A stretch of DNA of 13,959 bases, from assembly GCA_023255285.1 (NCBI GenBank), contig JALRIY010000044.1, positions 274-14,232 on the forward strand. The letters run 5' to 3'. The position numbers were made by a program, and so were the translations under genes. The stretch is from Algoriphagus sp. (lineage in GTDB: Bacteria; Bacteroidota; Bacteroidia; Cytophagales; Cyclobacteriaceae). Below, one piece after another: positions 8,201-13,959 of the stretch. The notes below the pieces were generated by a model, which did not search any database, was not told the origin of the DNA, and saw nothing but the letters and a program-made list of their open reading frames with translations. Every line of letters starts with the position of its first letter. Position 1 is the stretch's first letter.

Positions 8201-8635
8201 ATGACCGGTATAGGCATTATTTCCTTGGCAGGGGTAGTGGTTAACAATGCGATTGTTTTGATTGATTACACCAATTTGGTTCGATCTAGAAAAAGAGAGG
8301 AATTGGGAATACCTAACGGAAGTTACCTGGCTTATCCGGATTTGCTTGCAAGTATTGTGGAATCAGGAAAAACCCGATTGCGACCGGTGCTATTAACTGC
8401 GATTACCACAGTGCTGGGTTTGATTCCGCTCGCGATTGGGATGAATATCAATTTTGCAACTTTATTGACTGAATTTGACCCTCAATTCTATATTGGAGGG
8501 GATAATGCAGCTTTTTGGGGACCAATGGCTTGGACCGTAATATTTGGGTTAACCTTTGCAACTGTTATTACGTTAGTACTAGTTCCCGTGATGTACTTGC
8601 TTACTGACAAGCTAAGTATTAAGCTAAGAAGATAG
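5240..8635 (+). CDS. RND-family efflux pump, inner-membrane permease (AcrB-like, HAE/NFD type)
   Basis: This 1,131-residue pump should drive export by proton antiport as a trimer with the adaptor and channel just upstream. Membrane segments, by eye: TM1 about 24-42, TM2 347-365, TM3 371-390, TM4 393-418, TM5 446-462, TM6 472-495, two extra hydrophobic stretches 516-533 and 539-556, TM7 587-606, TM8 936-951, TM9 956-981, TM10 983-1011, TM11 1047-1067 and TM12 1097-1121. Large periplasmic loops lie at about 43-345 and 607-930. The TM4 relay motif reads GMLVDHVIVVVEN: Asp411 is kept, but the next residue, Asp in AcrB and often Asn in relatives, is His412. TM10 carries GVVVNNAIVLIDY, with Asn where AcrB has its relay Lys. 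At about 90 residues longer than AcrB, the excess includes the extra hydrophobic pair and a loop near 1070-1096. Substrate cannot be predicted. Confidence 0.95.
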   Translation: MDSSQKSKITREFGISSFSVANSTSIVILTLIISVLGLGAYRTMPKESFPEIVIPTVYVGTPYPGNSPVDMENLITRPIEKELKSLNNVKDIKSTSVQDFSSIVIEFTPGVQISKAIQDVKDAVDKAKSELPNDLDRDPNVLEVNTSDFPIMNVNISGPYSEQELKRFGEYLEDAIEKLPEISKADLAGTVEREIQINVDPYKMEAVGVSFGDISGAIQTENLTISGGSIKNGDFERTLRIDGEFADPSELLNIIVKTDQQKIVYLRDVAQVKDTFKDRISYARSKNLPVITINVTKRSGENLLDAADKIKEIIETTKANRFPENLEISITNDQSKQTRIQVSDLENSIIFGIILVVLVLMFFMGFRNALFVGSAIPLSMFISFLVLNAFGITLNLMVLFSLILALGMLVDHVIVVVENIYRLMQEGKPAVQAAKEGVGEVAWPIITSTLTTLAAFLPLAFWDDLVGEFMKYLPITLIIVLSASLFVALVINPVMTSLLMRIEDLTQEKPTKSSLRVAGSLAGLGLLFYLIGWNALGSLSEIAAVFTLINVFLLRKAIRWFQTVFLVRLENGYERTLHTALRGKNPYLIFGGTFGLLIFSVGLLGVSSPKVLFFPDNQPQLVNVFIEFPIGTSIEATNAFVDTMEDEMLEELGPYGGIIESIITQVGEGTGDPTQGPSLQSTPHKAKITIGFVDYIDRQGIDTNEAMEVIRELAKVYPGVLITVDKQQNGPPVGNPVNIEFVGEDYTQLIAFVEETRAYLESNSIAGLEELKTDLSLGSPEVVVRIDREKARRFGLSTSSIATDLRTSLFGLEVSKFKEGEDDYPIFLRLDTASRYDINALVNKKIGFRDKFGDKREVPISAVASIEYGSTFGSVKRKDMEKVVTMFSNVLDGYNATEINDQIKDLMGSYAVPEGITVKYTGEQEEQAKSQAFLLRALGIAISMIFLIIVAQFNSVISPFIIMTSVLFSTIGVFLGLVIFSMDFVVIMTGIGIISLAGVVVNNAIVLIDYTNLVRSRKREELGIPNGSYLAYPDLLASIVESGKTRLRPVLLTAITTVLGLIPLAIGMNINFATLLTEFDPQFYIGGDNAAFWGPMAWTVIFGLTFATVITLVLVPVMYLLTDKLSIKLRR

Positions 8636-8671
8636 TAAGCATCACGATTAAGGTTGGTGGTTTTTTTAATC

Positions 8672-8705
8672 AAACCTCTGGAATTTTGTTCCAGAGGTTT
8701 TTTTT
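8672..8705 (+). terminator. intrinsic terminator of the efflux operon
   Basis: A perfect 12-bp stem, AAACCTCTGGAA (8672-8683) and TTCCAGAGGTTT (8689-8700), has the 5-nt loop TTTTG and runs into eight consecutive T residues (8698-8705). It begins 36 bases after the pump stop codon and should end the four-gene transcript before the NusG-like gene. Confidence 0.92.
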
Positions 8706-8735
8706 AACCTAAATCCATGAATTTTTTTAGATTTG
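8703..8735 (+). promoter_or_regulatory. probable promoter of the NusG-like gene
   Basis: Bases 8728-8735 read TAGATTTG, an exact TAnnTTTG -7 match, with TTTA at 8703-8706 as a -33 candidate and a 21-bp spacing. The -33 lies in the T tract of the preceding terminator, so the two signals are packed together. Initiation would be near 8742, about 15 nt before the ATG at 8757. This also argues against the upstream TTG at 8733 as a start codon, since it lies inside the -7 element. Confidence 0.6.
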
Positions 8736-8756
8736 CACTCCCTAGCCAAACGTGAT

Positions 8757-9272
8757 ATGCAGGAATTAAAATGGTATGTGATGTACACCCGTTCTCGGGC
8801 TGAAAAAAAAGTGGCCGACATGCTGGTGGAGGAAGGAGTCGAAGTGTACTTACCTATGGTAGAGGAGTTAAGACAGTGGTCTGACCGAAAAAAAAAGGTA
8901 CAAAAAGCGCTATTTAATGGGTATGTTTTTGTAAAAACCAATCGGAACAATCTTTGGAACTGCTTAAAAGTACCTGGAGCAGTAAAGTTTGTGCACTTTT
9001 CGGGGGAGCATGCGATTATTCGTGACGAAGATGTGGAAACAATTCAACGCGTAGTGTCTACCGGAGTAGCGATTGAAACAGATGGTTCGGAAATTGGTCC
9101 TGGTGAAAAAGTAAAGGTGATTGGTGGATCACTAGAGGACATGGTTGGAGAATGTATCGAGAAAGGGAATAAAGACTATTTCTTGATTCGAATACCTGGA
9201 ATTTACCAAAACATGTTAGTTAGCATTCCTCGAAAATTTTTACAGGTAATTCAAACCAAGGAAAACGATTAA
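8757..9272 (+). CDS. NusG-family transcription antitermination protein, UpxY/RfaH-like paralogue
   Basis: This 171-residue protein has the two-domain NusG layout. The NGN domain (about residues 4-100) begins KWYVMYTRSRAEKKVADML and contains YLPMVEELRQWSDRKKK and FNGYVFVK. It would bind the RNA polymerase clamp. A KOW domain follows (about 113-165), with GPGEKVKVIGGSLEDMVGE. Features near ELRQWSDRKKK and FNGYVFV resemble the Bacteroidota UpxY-type specialised antiterminators rather than housekeeping NusG, which normally sits beside rplK. I chose the ATG at 8757; an in-frame TTG at 8733 would add eight residues but falls within the likely promoter. The gene is monocistronic: a terminator precedes it and xseB converges on it. 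UpxY relatives usually lead polysaccharide operons; none is present here, so it may act on distant targets, as RfaH does. That last point is inference. Confidence 0.88.
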   Translation: MQELKWYVMYTRSRAEKKVADMLVEEGVEVYLPMVEELRQWSDRKKKVQKALFNGYVFVKTNRNNLWNCLKVPGAVKFVHFSGEHAIIRDEDVETIQRVVSTGVAIETDGSEIGPGEKVKVIGGSLEDMVGECIEKGNKDYFLIRIPGIYQNMLVSIPRKFLQVIQTKEND

Positions 9273-9274
9273 TC

Positions 9275-9305
9275 CGGTCCCTTGGAAAGGGATTGTCCGC
9301 TTTTT
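9275..9305 (+). terminator. possible terminator after the NusG-like gene
   Basis: TCCCTT (9278-9283) pairs with AAGGGA (9287-9292) around the 3-nt loop GGA. The stem can be extended by G-U pairs or, after a bulge, by CGG/CCG. It is followed by CTTTTT at 9300-9305 and lies just past the stop codon, between two convergent genes. The T tract is short and starts several bases after the stem, so this is a moderate call. On the opposite strand no T run follows, so xseB has no evident terminator here. Confidence 0.45.
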
Positions 9306-9328
9306 GCTTAACTCCTACTGAATTCAAA

Positions 9329-9517
9329 TTAAAGCCCTTCAAAAGCCTTTTGAACTTCTTCTTCCGTTGTTTTCAATTTTTCTTTACAAAAATTAACGAG
9401 AGTCGCGGCCTCTTTCACCAGTTCAGAAAGGGTGTCTACTGAGGAAGAACCTTCTTCTAGTTGAGCTAGAATTGCCTCCAATCGCTGCATCGCTTGGGTG
9501 TACGTGTAGTCTTTCAT
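9329..9517 (-). CDS. xseB: exodeoxyribonuclease VII small subunit
   Basis: This 62-residue protein fits the family's small size and has its opening signature YTQAMQRLEAILAQLEEG, followed by VDTLSELVKEA and a charged helical C-terminus (CKEKLKTTEEEVQKAFEGL). Several copies assemble on the long C-terminal helices of XseA to give exonuclease VII, a single-strand-specific cytosolic nuclease used in DNA repair. Its ATG overlaps the TGA of xseA in the four bases ATGA (9514-9517), so translation is probably coupled, matching the need to make both subunits together. It is the last visible gene of the minus-strand series. Confidence 0.94.
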   Translation of the reverse strand: MKDYTYTQAMQRLEAILAQLEEGSSSVDTLSELVKEAATLVNFCKEKLKTTEEEVQKAFEGL

Positions 9518-10821
9518 TTTTTGTCCATGGTTTGCACTGTACTGCTTATTTTTTGATTAGCCGTAAAGGTAATGAGTTGATCACCGGGAGTAACCCGGAT
9601 CTTATGAATTGGAATCCCTTCCTTTTCCGTCCGTGTATATCCTTTTTCAAGCAAAGAAGCAGGATTCAATTGTCCGCTTTGAAGTTCAAGTTGAGACACA
9701 CGATCCATTTGCTGCTTTAGGTAGCGCTGCGATTCCTTTTTTAGCTGTTCGCTTTTTTGTGAAAGCGTTACTATTTCTTGTTTCCCTAAACTCTTTGCTG
9801 CTAAAAAAATTCGTGAGGAGCAGGTGCGTACCCGTTCTTCTCCTTTAGAAAGTAGCTGCTTTGCTTCCCCTTGTAGGCGAAAACCTAGCGACTGCAAGAG
9901 GCGTTCCTCTTCCTTGAATTTGGAGCGAGTGATCCAATCCAATCGCTGGGCAGCGATTCCTAACTGATCTTCAAATTCCCGATAACTGGATATAATAAAT
10001 TCTGCTACTGCAGTTGGGGTTTTTAGACGGGTATGTGCTACTAGATCGGCGATGGTTTCGTCTCGTTCATGACCAATACCTGTGAAAACAGGCAAGGGAA
10101 ATTCGGCTATTTTTAGCCCCAAGGTGTAGTCATCAAAGCAATCCAGGTCCAATTGAGCACCACCCCCTCTTATGATCACCAAGGCGTCCAAATGCAGTTT
10201 GGCTGCCTCTTTGACTACGTGATCCATTGCAGCCAGGAGTTGGGGTACTGCTTCATTGCCTTGCATCAAGGAAGGAAAGAGACGGTGATAAATTTTATAC
10301 CCTGAAGGGTTCCCATCAATTTGATTGATAAAATCTCCATAGCCAGCAGCGGTTGAGCTCGAGATGACCGCTATTCGTTGGATAACTAACGGCAATTGAA
10401 CTTGTGCATTGCTTCTCAGTTTTCCTTCTTGTGTCAGTCTATTTACTGTTTCCTGTCTAATTCTTGCCCGTTCTCCTAAAGAAAAGGAAGGATCTATGTC
10501 TTTCACATTTAGACTTAATCCATAGACGGGATGGTAGGTTACACTCACCTGAGCCAATACCTTCATGCCGGATTTGAGTGTAGTACCCGTCACGGATTCG
10601 AATTTTGCAGCTACTGTACGGAAGGTGAAATGCCAGAGGTTGGCACGAATTTTTGCTTGTACTTGGTTGCCTTCTTTTTCTACTAACTCAAAGTAAACAT
10701 GCCCTTGGGGTGCTTGTCTAAAATCCGCTAGCTCACCTACTACCCAGATTAAGGGTTCGAGTTCTTTTTCAAGAACTTGCTGGATGGTGCTAGTGAGTTG
10801 GACTACGGATAAAGGAATCAT
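9514..10821 (-). CDS. xseA: exodeoxyribonuclease VII large subunit
   Basis: This 435-residue protein is close to the usual family length of about 400-460. An N-terminal OB-fold region (about residues 1-110) carries IWVVGELADFRQAPQGHVYFEL, the family's DNA-binding domain. The catalytic domain (about 115-280) has ISSSTAAGYGDF at 153-164, IIRGGGAQLDLDCFDD at 216-231 and GIGHERDETIADLVAHTRLKTPT at 248-270; the GHE-x-D cluster is the conserved nuclease core. A long charged helical region (about 280-400) is where XseB binds in this family, and a short beta-rich tail (LEKGYTRTEKEG onward) ends it. The ATG is only 3 nt after the dapA stop, and the stop overlaps xseB, so dapA-xseA-xseB form one transcription unit. 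Confidence 0.95.
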   Translation of the reverse strand: MIPLSVVQLTSTIQQVLEKELEPLIWVVGELADFRQAPQGHVYFELVEKEGNQVQAKIRANLWHFTFRTVAAKFESVTGTTLKSGMKVLAQVSVTYHPVYGLSLNVKDIDPSFSLGERARIRQETVNRLTQEGKLRSNAQVQLPLVIQRIAVISSSTAAGYGDFINQIDGNPSGYKIYHRLFPSLMQGNEAVPQLLAAMDHVVKEAAKLHLDALVIIRGGGAQLDLDCFDDYTLGLKIAEFPLPVFTGIGHERDETIADLVAHTRLKTPTAVAEFIISSYREFEDQLGIAAQRLDWITRSKFKEEERLLQSLGFRLQGEAKQLLSKGEERVRTCSSRIFLAAKSLGKQEIVTLSQKSEQLKKESQRYLKQQMDRVSQLELQSGQLNPASLLEKGYTRTEKEGIPIHKIRVTPGDQLITFTANQKISSTVQTMDKK

Positions 10822-10824
10822 GGG

Positions 10825-11688
10825 TTAGGGTTGCTTTGCCATCCGGATTTTTTCGCTTAGGCTTTGGCTGGCACGCAAGAGTGGTAGGCGAACTTGGTCT
10901 GTTTGGAGGATACCCAAATGAAACAATAGATTTTTGATACCTACAGGATTTCCTTCCTGATACATGAGCGAATTGAGTTCCACAAGTGATTGAGTAGCCG
11001 CTAATGATGACGCAGCATCTCCTTCTAAAATTTGTTTGAAAGTGGCAGGTAGCGCATTTGCCAAAACAGAAATCACTCCAGTTCCCCCTAGGCTTTGAAT
11101 TGGTTTGGTCAGCAGGTCATCCCCGGAAAGAAGGAGGAAGTCTTTGGGTTTTGCGAAGGCGATTTGTAGACATTGCTCTAAATTTCCACTAGCTTCCTTG
11201 ATGCCGATAATAGTGGGGTGCTGTGACAAGGTGAGTGTAGTTTCTGCGGTAAGGTTGGACATGGTCCGGCCTGGAATATTGTATAGCACGAGTGGTAAAG
11301 GGGATACATCTGCCAAGGCTCGGTAATGAGCAATTATTCCTTCCTGCGTTGGCTTATTGTAATAGGGGCTCACCGAAAGGATGCCAGAAACACCATCAAA
11401 ATCAGTTTCTTCAATCTCTTCTACTAATTTTTGAGTAGCATTCCCTCCAATCCCTACCATCAGAGGAACACGTCCATTGTTGTATTGGACGCAAGCTTTG
11501 AGCACTTTAGCTTTCTCTAATTTGGTTAGGGTGGCTGATTCCCCGGTTGTTCCAAGGACCACAAGGTAATCTACTCCTCCTTGAATCACATGATTAATCA
11601 ATTGCTTTAAGCTTTCAAAATCAATCTCTTGATTTTCCAAAAATGGAGTAACCAATGCTACTCCAGTTCCTTTAAATACATGCGTCAT
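10825..11688 (-). CDS. dapA: 4-hydroxy-tetrahydrodipicolinate synthase
   Basis: The enzyme condenses pyruvate with aspartate semialdehyde, the first committed step to diaminopimelate (peptidoglycan) and lysine. The 287-residue length is standard for this TIM-barrel family. Visible active-site elements are GTTGE (Thr47-Thr48), SPYYNKP (Tyr110), YNIPGRT (Tyr136 and Arg141) and GIKEASG, in which Lys164 forms the Schiff base with pyruvate. All the expected catalytic residues are present, which favours DapA over the related N-acetylneuraminate lyase. The gap to the ligA stop upstream is 77 nt, in which I see neither a TAnnTTTG promoter nor a hairpin terminator, so transcription may continue from ligA. 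xseA follows after 3 nt. Confidence 0.95.
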   Translation of the reverse strand: MTHVFKGTGVALVTPFLENQEIDFESLKQLINHVIQGGVDYLVVLGTTGESATLTKLEKAKVLKACVQYNNGRVPLMVGIGGNATQKLVEEIEETDFDGVSGILSVSPYYNKPTQEGIIAHYRALADVSPLPLVLYNIPGRTMSNLTAETTLTLSQHPTIIGIKEASGNLEQCLQIAFAKPKDFLLLSGDDLLTKPIQSLGGTGVISVLANALPATFKQILEGDAASSLAATQSLVELNSLMYQEGNPVGIKNLLFHLGILQTDQVRLPLLRASQSLSEKIRMAKQP

Positions 11689-11765
11689 AGTTACTGCTTT
11701 GGTGGTTTGGCTTGGTTATTTGCTTACCTAACCGATTAAATACATGTTTGTTGGCAATCCACTAG

Positions 11766-13959
11766 TTAGCCCTTTTGAACCAAGGCTAAAAATTCATTTT
11801 CCGAAAGTAATTGGATTCCTAGTTTTTGCGCCTTCTCTTTTTTACTTGGACCCATTTCCTCTCCTTCAATAATGAAATCTAAATTTTTGGATACCGAACT
11901 TAGGTATTGGCCTCCATGTGCCTGAACAAAAGTAACAATCTCATCCCGTTTGAAATGATTCAATTTTCCTGAGGCCAAGATTTTTTTGCCTGCCAGCGCA
12001 TTGCCAAGTGCTTCAATTTCTCCTCCCTGCATTTCAAAATTCAAGCCTTGTGTCTTCAATTGGTGTATGATTTCACCGTTTTCGGGTTGTGCAAAAAATT
12101 CTTGGATACTTTGGACTAGGATTTCACCTACTCCGTTGATCTCTAGCAATTCCTCCGCGCTAGCAGCCTGAAGCTTCTCCAGGTTTCCAAAATGTTTGGC
12201 AAGGAGGAGCGCTGTATTTTCTCCGATATTTCGAATTCCTAAAGCAAAAAGGACTTTGTCAAAATCCTGGGATTTGGATGCGAGAATCCCTTCCATCATG
12301 TTATGAATAACCCCTTCTTGAAATGTATTCGCTTTTAGTTTTTTGATGCGTTCTTGTAGTTCCTCGGATAGGTTCACTTGAAGTTCAAGCAGAATAGTGT
12401 GAATGGTCCCATACTTTTTGCTAGCAACCACTAGCTGTTCAAATTCCACGCGTCGTCCAAGAAATATTTCCAACACCACTGCAACGGGCAGGTAATCTTC
12501 CAGCTTAATTAAGTCCGCATGAGCTGCTAAGTTTTGAAGTAAAAAATCAACCATGCCCACATTGGAAGGCACTTTTTTCTTCCAAATTTTCAGTTGTTCC
12601 TGGAAAGCCCGAATTCGGTCTCGAAGGGGGAGCTGGGTATGTTCCAGGATAAAGTCTTGAATTTGCTTTAGGGAGATGCTTTCTGTAAGGGCAAATAACA
12701 CTTTATCCAAAGAGATGTAAAGTAGCCCATTCACGTCTCGTTCGTACTGATCTTGACTCATCTCCAAGCCGAGCAATTCGTTTTGTTTAGCGTAAAGTTT
12801 ATAGATGTCGGCATAGTTTCGGATGAATCCTTGATCAATCAGAGCACGGATCCGCTCTGTTCCCAAGGAGTCAATGTCCATAGCTCTCTTGCTAACAAAA
12901 TGTTCGATACGACCAAGGATTTGTGGGGGGCAAGCTTCGGTATTGGGACAGTAATGTTTGGCCTCTCCTTCTTTTCTTTCTAATTTACTTCCGCACTCTG
13001 GGCATTGGCTAATGTATGGGATGGGGAATGCCCCTGCTTTTCTTCTGGTAGGATTTACGGCGGTGATTTTAGGAATAATTTCACCTCCTTTTTCTACCAG
13101 CACGTAATCTCCTTCGTGGATATTGAGTCTTTCGATTTCATTTGCATTGTGCAAGGAGGCTCTCTTAACAGTGGTGCCGGCGAGAAGTACTGGCGCAAGG
13201 TTAGCCACAGGAGTAATGGCTCCTGTGCGTCCCACTTGGTAGGTGATAGATAGGAGGGCTGTTTCTGCGCTTTCTGCTTTGTATTTGAATGCGATGGCCC
13301 AGCGTGGATTTTTTGCAGTGAAACCCAATTCTTCCCGCTGTAGGTAGTTGTTGAGTTTGATCACGACCCCATCGGTATCCAAGGGAAGTTCAAAGCGCTT
13401 ATCTTTCCATGATTCAATGTATCCAAAAACTTCTTTTATGGTTTTTGTTTTTTGGTAGGTTGGGGAAACATTGAATCCCCAGCTCTCCAATAAATGTATC
13501 GCATCCTCGTGTTGATCTACTCCTAAGTTCTCCCCCAGGAGTTGGTAGAAGTAACAGTTGAGTCGACGCTTGGCGACCACACTGCTATCCTGCATCTTGA
13601 GCGTGCCTGAAGCTGCATTTCTGGGGTTAGCAAGTAGGGGCTCTCCTTTGACTCCCCGCTCAGCATTTACTTTTTCAAATTCCTTTAATGGAAGGAATAT
13701 TTCGCCACGAACTTCGAATCTTGCTGGGACATTGGGGAGGGAGATGGTTAATGGGATATTCCGGATGGTTTTTACATTGGCGGTAACATCGTCCCCTTTA
13801 GTTCCATCACCGCGCGTTACGGCACGCACCAGCTTTCCTTCCTCATAAACCAAAGAGATGGCTACACCGTCAAATTTTAATTCACAGAAATAGTCGTAAT
13901 TGGAATGTCCTAGGCCTTTGGCAATTCGCTCGTCAAAGGCGATTAATTCTTCTGGGGTG
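11766..13959 (-). CDS. ligA: NAD-dependent DNA ligase (N-terminus beyond window), with an internal insertion
   Basis: LigA seals nicks in DNA at replication and repair using NAD+. The reading frame is open to the window edge: 730 residues are present, and by comparison with E. coli (catalytic Lys115) about 87 more are missing. The adenylation motif ELKFDG has the catalytic Lys codon at 13877-13875; TRGDGTKGDDVT follows. Next come the OB-fold domain, a four-cysteine zinc finger starting CPECGSKL and ending YCPNTEACPPQ, helix-hairpin-helix repeats (GIRNIGE, INGVGE) and a C-terminal BRCT domain (about 11770-12000) with GGQYLSSVSKNLDFIIEGEE. The projected total of about 817 residues exceeds the usual 670 or so; the difference is one insertion in the helix-hairpin-helix region. 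The frame is unbroken, so the enzyme is probably active. A start placed at the TTG at 13853 would cut off the active-site lysine and is wrong. Confidence 0.95.
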   Translation of the reverse strand, partial: TPEELIAFDERIAKGLGHSNYDYFCELKFDGVAISLVYEEGKLVRAVTRGDGTKGDDVTANVKTIRNIPLTISLPNVPARFEVRGEIFLPLKEFEKVNAERGVKGEPLLANPRNAASGTLKMQDSSVVAKRRLNCYFYQLLGENLGVDQHEDAIHLLESWGFNVSPTYQKTKTIKEVFGYIESWKDKRFELPLDTDGVVIKLNNYLQREELGFTAKNPRWAIAFKYKAESAETALLSITYQVGRTGAITPVANLAPVLLAGTTVKRASLHNANEIERLNIHEGDYVLVEKGGEIIPKITAVNPTRRKAGAFPIPYISQCPECGSKLERKEGEAKHYCPNTEACPPQILGRIEHFVSKRAMDIDSLGTERIRALIDQGFIRNYADIYKLYAKQNELLGLEMSQDQYERDVNGLLYISLDKVLFALTESISLKQIQDFILEHTQLPLRDRIRAFQEQLKIWKKKVPSNVGMVDFLLQNLAAHADLIKLEDYLPVAVVLEIFLGRRVEFEQLVVASKKYGTIHTILLELQVNLSEELQERIKKLKANTFQEGVIHNMMEGILASKSQDFDKVLFALGIRNIGENTALLLAKHFGNLEKLQAASAEELLEINGVGEILVQSIQEFFAQPENGEIIHQLKTQGLNFEMQGGEIEALGNALAGKKILASGKLNHFKRDEIVTFVQAHGGQYLSSVSKNLDFIIEGEEMGPSKKEKAQKLGIQLLSENEFLALVQKG
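12327..12761 (-). other. in-frame insertion of about 145 codons in the LigA helix-hairpin-helix region
   Basis: In ordinary LigA the sequence YKLYAKQNELLGLE leads directly into a hairpin and then a helix of the type NMMEGILASK. Here the two are separated by about 145 residues, from MSQDQYERDV (codon at 12761) to about TFQEGVIHNMM (near 12327). The inserted stretch is rich in Leu, Glu and Lys, looks helical, and has no motif I recognise. It contains DKVLFAL (12687-12707), also present in the normal place downstream (12240-12260). Boundaries are good to within a few residues because they come from memory of the family, not an alignment. Confidence 0.75.

Noticed and set aside
8717..8755. A 12-codon ORF (MNFFRFALPSQT) ending one base before the NusG-like ATG, looking like a leader peptide
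   Set aside because: The likely transcription start near 8742 is downstream of its ATG, so it would not be in the mRNA.
8733..8756. TTG at 8733 as the start of the NusG-like gene
   Set aside because: It overlaps the -7 promoter element, and the NGN domain begins naturally just after the ATG at 8757.
11689..11765. Possible promoter or attenuator between ligA and dapA
   Set aside because: No TAnnTTTG match or convincing hairpin was found on the minus strand; only G/T-rich imperfect repeats are visible.

Overview
The window looks like chromosomal DNA from a member of the Bacteroidota, probably a Cytophagales/Cyclobacteriaceae-type organism; the lower rank is inference. Three things suggest this. 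Promoter-like sites match the Bacteroidota pattern TTTG/TTTA - 19-21 bp - TAnnTTTG, clear Shine-Dalgarno sequences are mostly absent, and the proteins are of types common in that phylum: single-chain large PurL, TetR-TolC-MFP-RND operons, and a stand-alone UpxY-like NusG paralogue. No tRNA, rRNA, CRISPR array, insertion sequence or phage gene was seen.

Layout. (1) Bases 1-1707, minus strand: the N-terminal 569 codons of purL, cut by the window edge. (2) Bases 1708-2098: an AT-rich divergent intergenic region with a probable purL promoter and, next to the following gene, a perfect 19-bp inverted repeat (2028-2073) that carries the promoter elements of the efflux operon in its arms. (3) Bases 2099-8635, plus strand: a four-gene efflux operon, tetR-family regulator > tolC-like outer-membrane channel > periplasmic adaptor lipoprotein > RND inner-membrane pump, ended by a strong intrinsic terminator (8672-8705). 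(4) Bases 8757-9272, plus strand: a NusG-family antiterminator paralogue with its own promoter and no polysaccharide locus beside it. (5) Bases 9329-13959, minus strand: a housekeeping series read ligA (N-terminus off-window) > dapA > xseA > xseB, with tight spacing from dapA onward.

How the genes work together. The RND pump, adaptor and channel should form one tripartite exporter across both membranes. The TetR protein, encoded first in the same transcript, probably binds the palindrome over its own promoter, so the operon would be self-repressed and induced by a ligand. xseA and xseB encode the two exonuclease VII subunits and are translationally coupled. dapA (lysine/diaminopimelate synthesis) and ligA (DNA ligase) are housekeeping neighbours.

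The most unusual points are an in-frame insertion of about 145 residues in the helix-hairpin-helix region of LigA, containing a second copy of the motif DKVLFAL; a His in place of the second acidic/Asn residue of the TM4 proton-relay motif of the RND pump; the symmetrical operator/promoter palindrome; and the orphan UpxY/RfaH-type NusG. I see no wholly new multi-gene system here.
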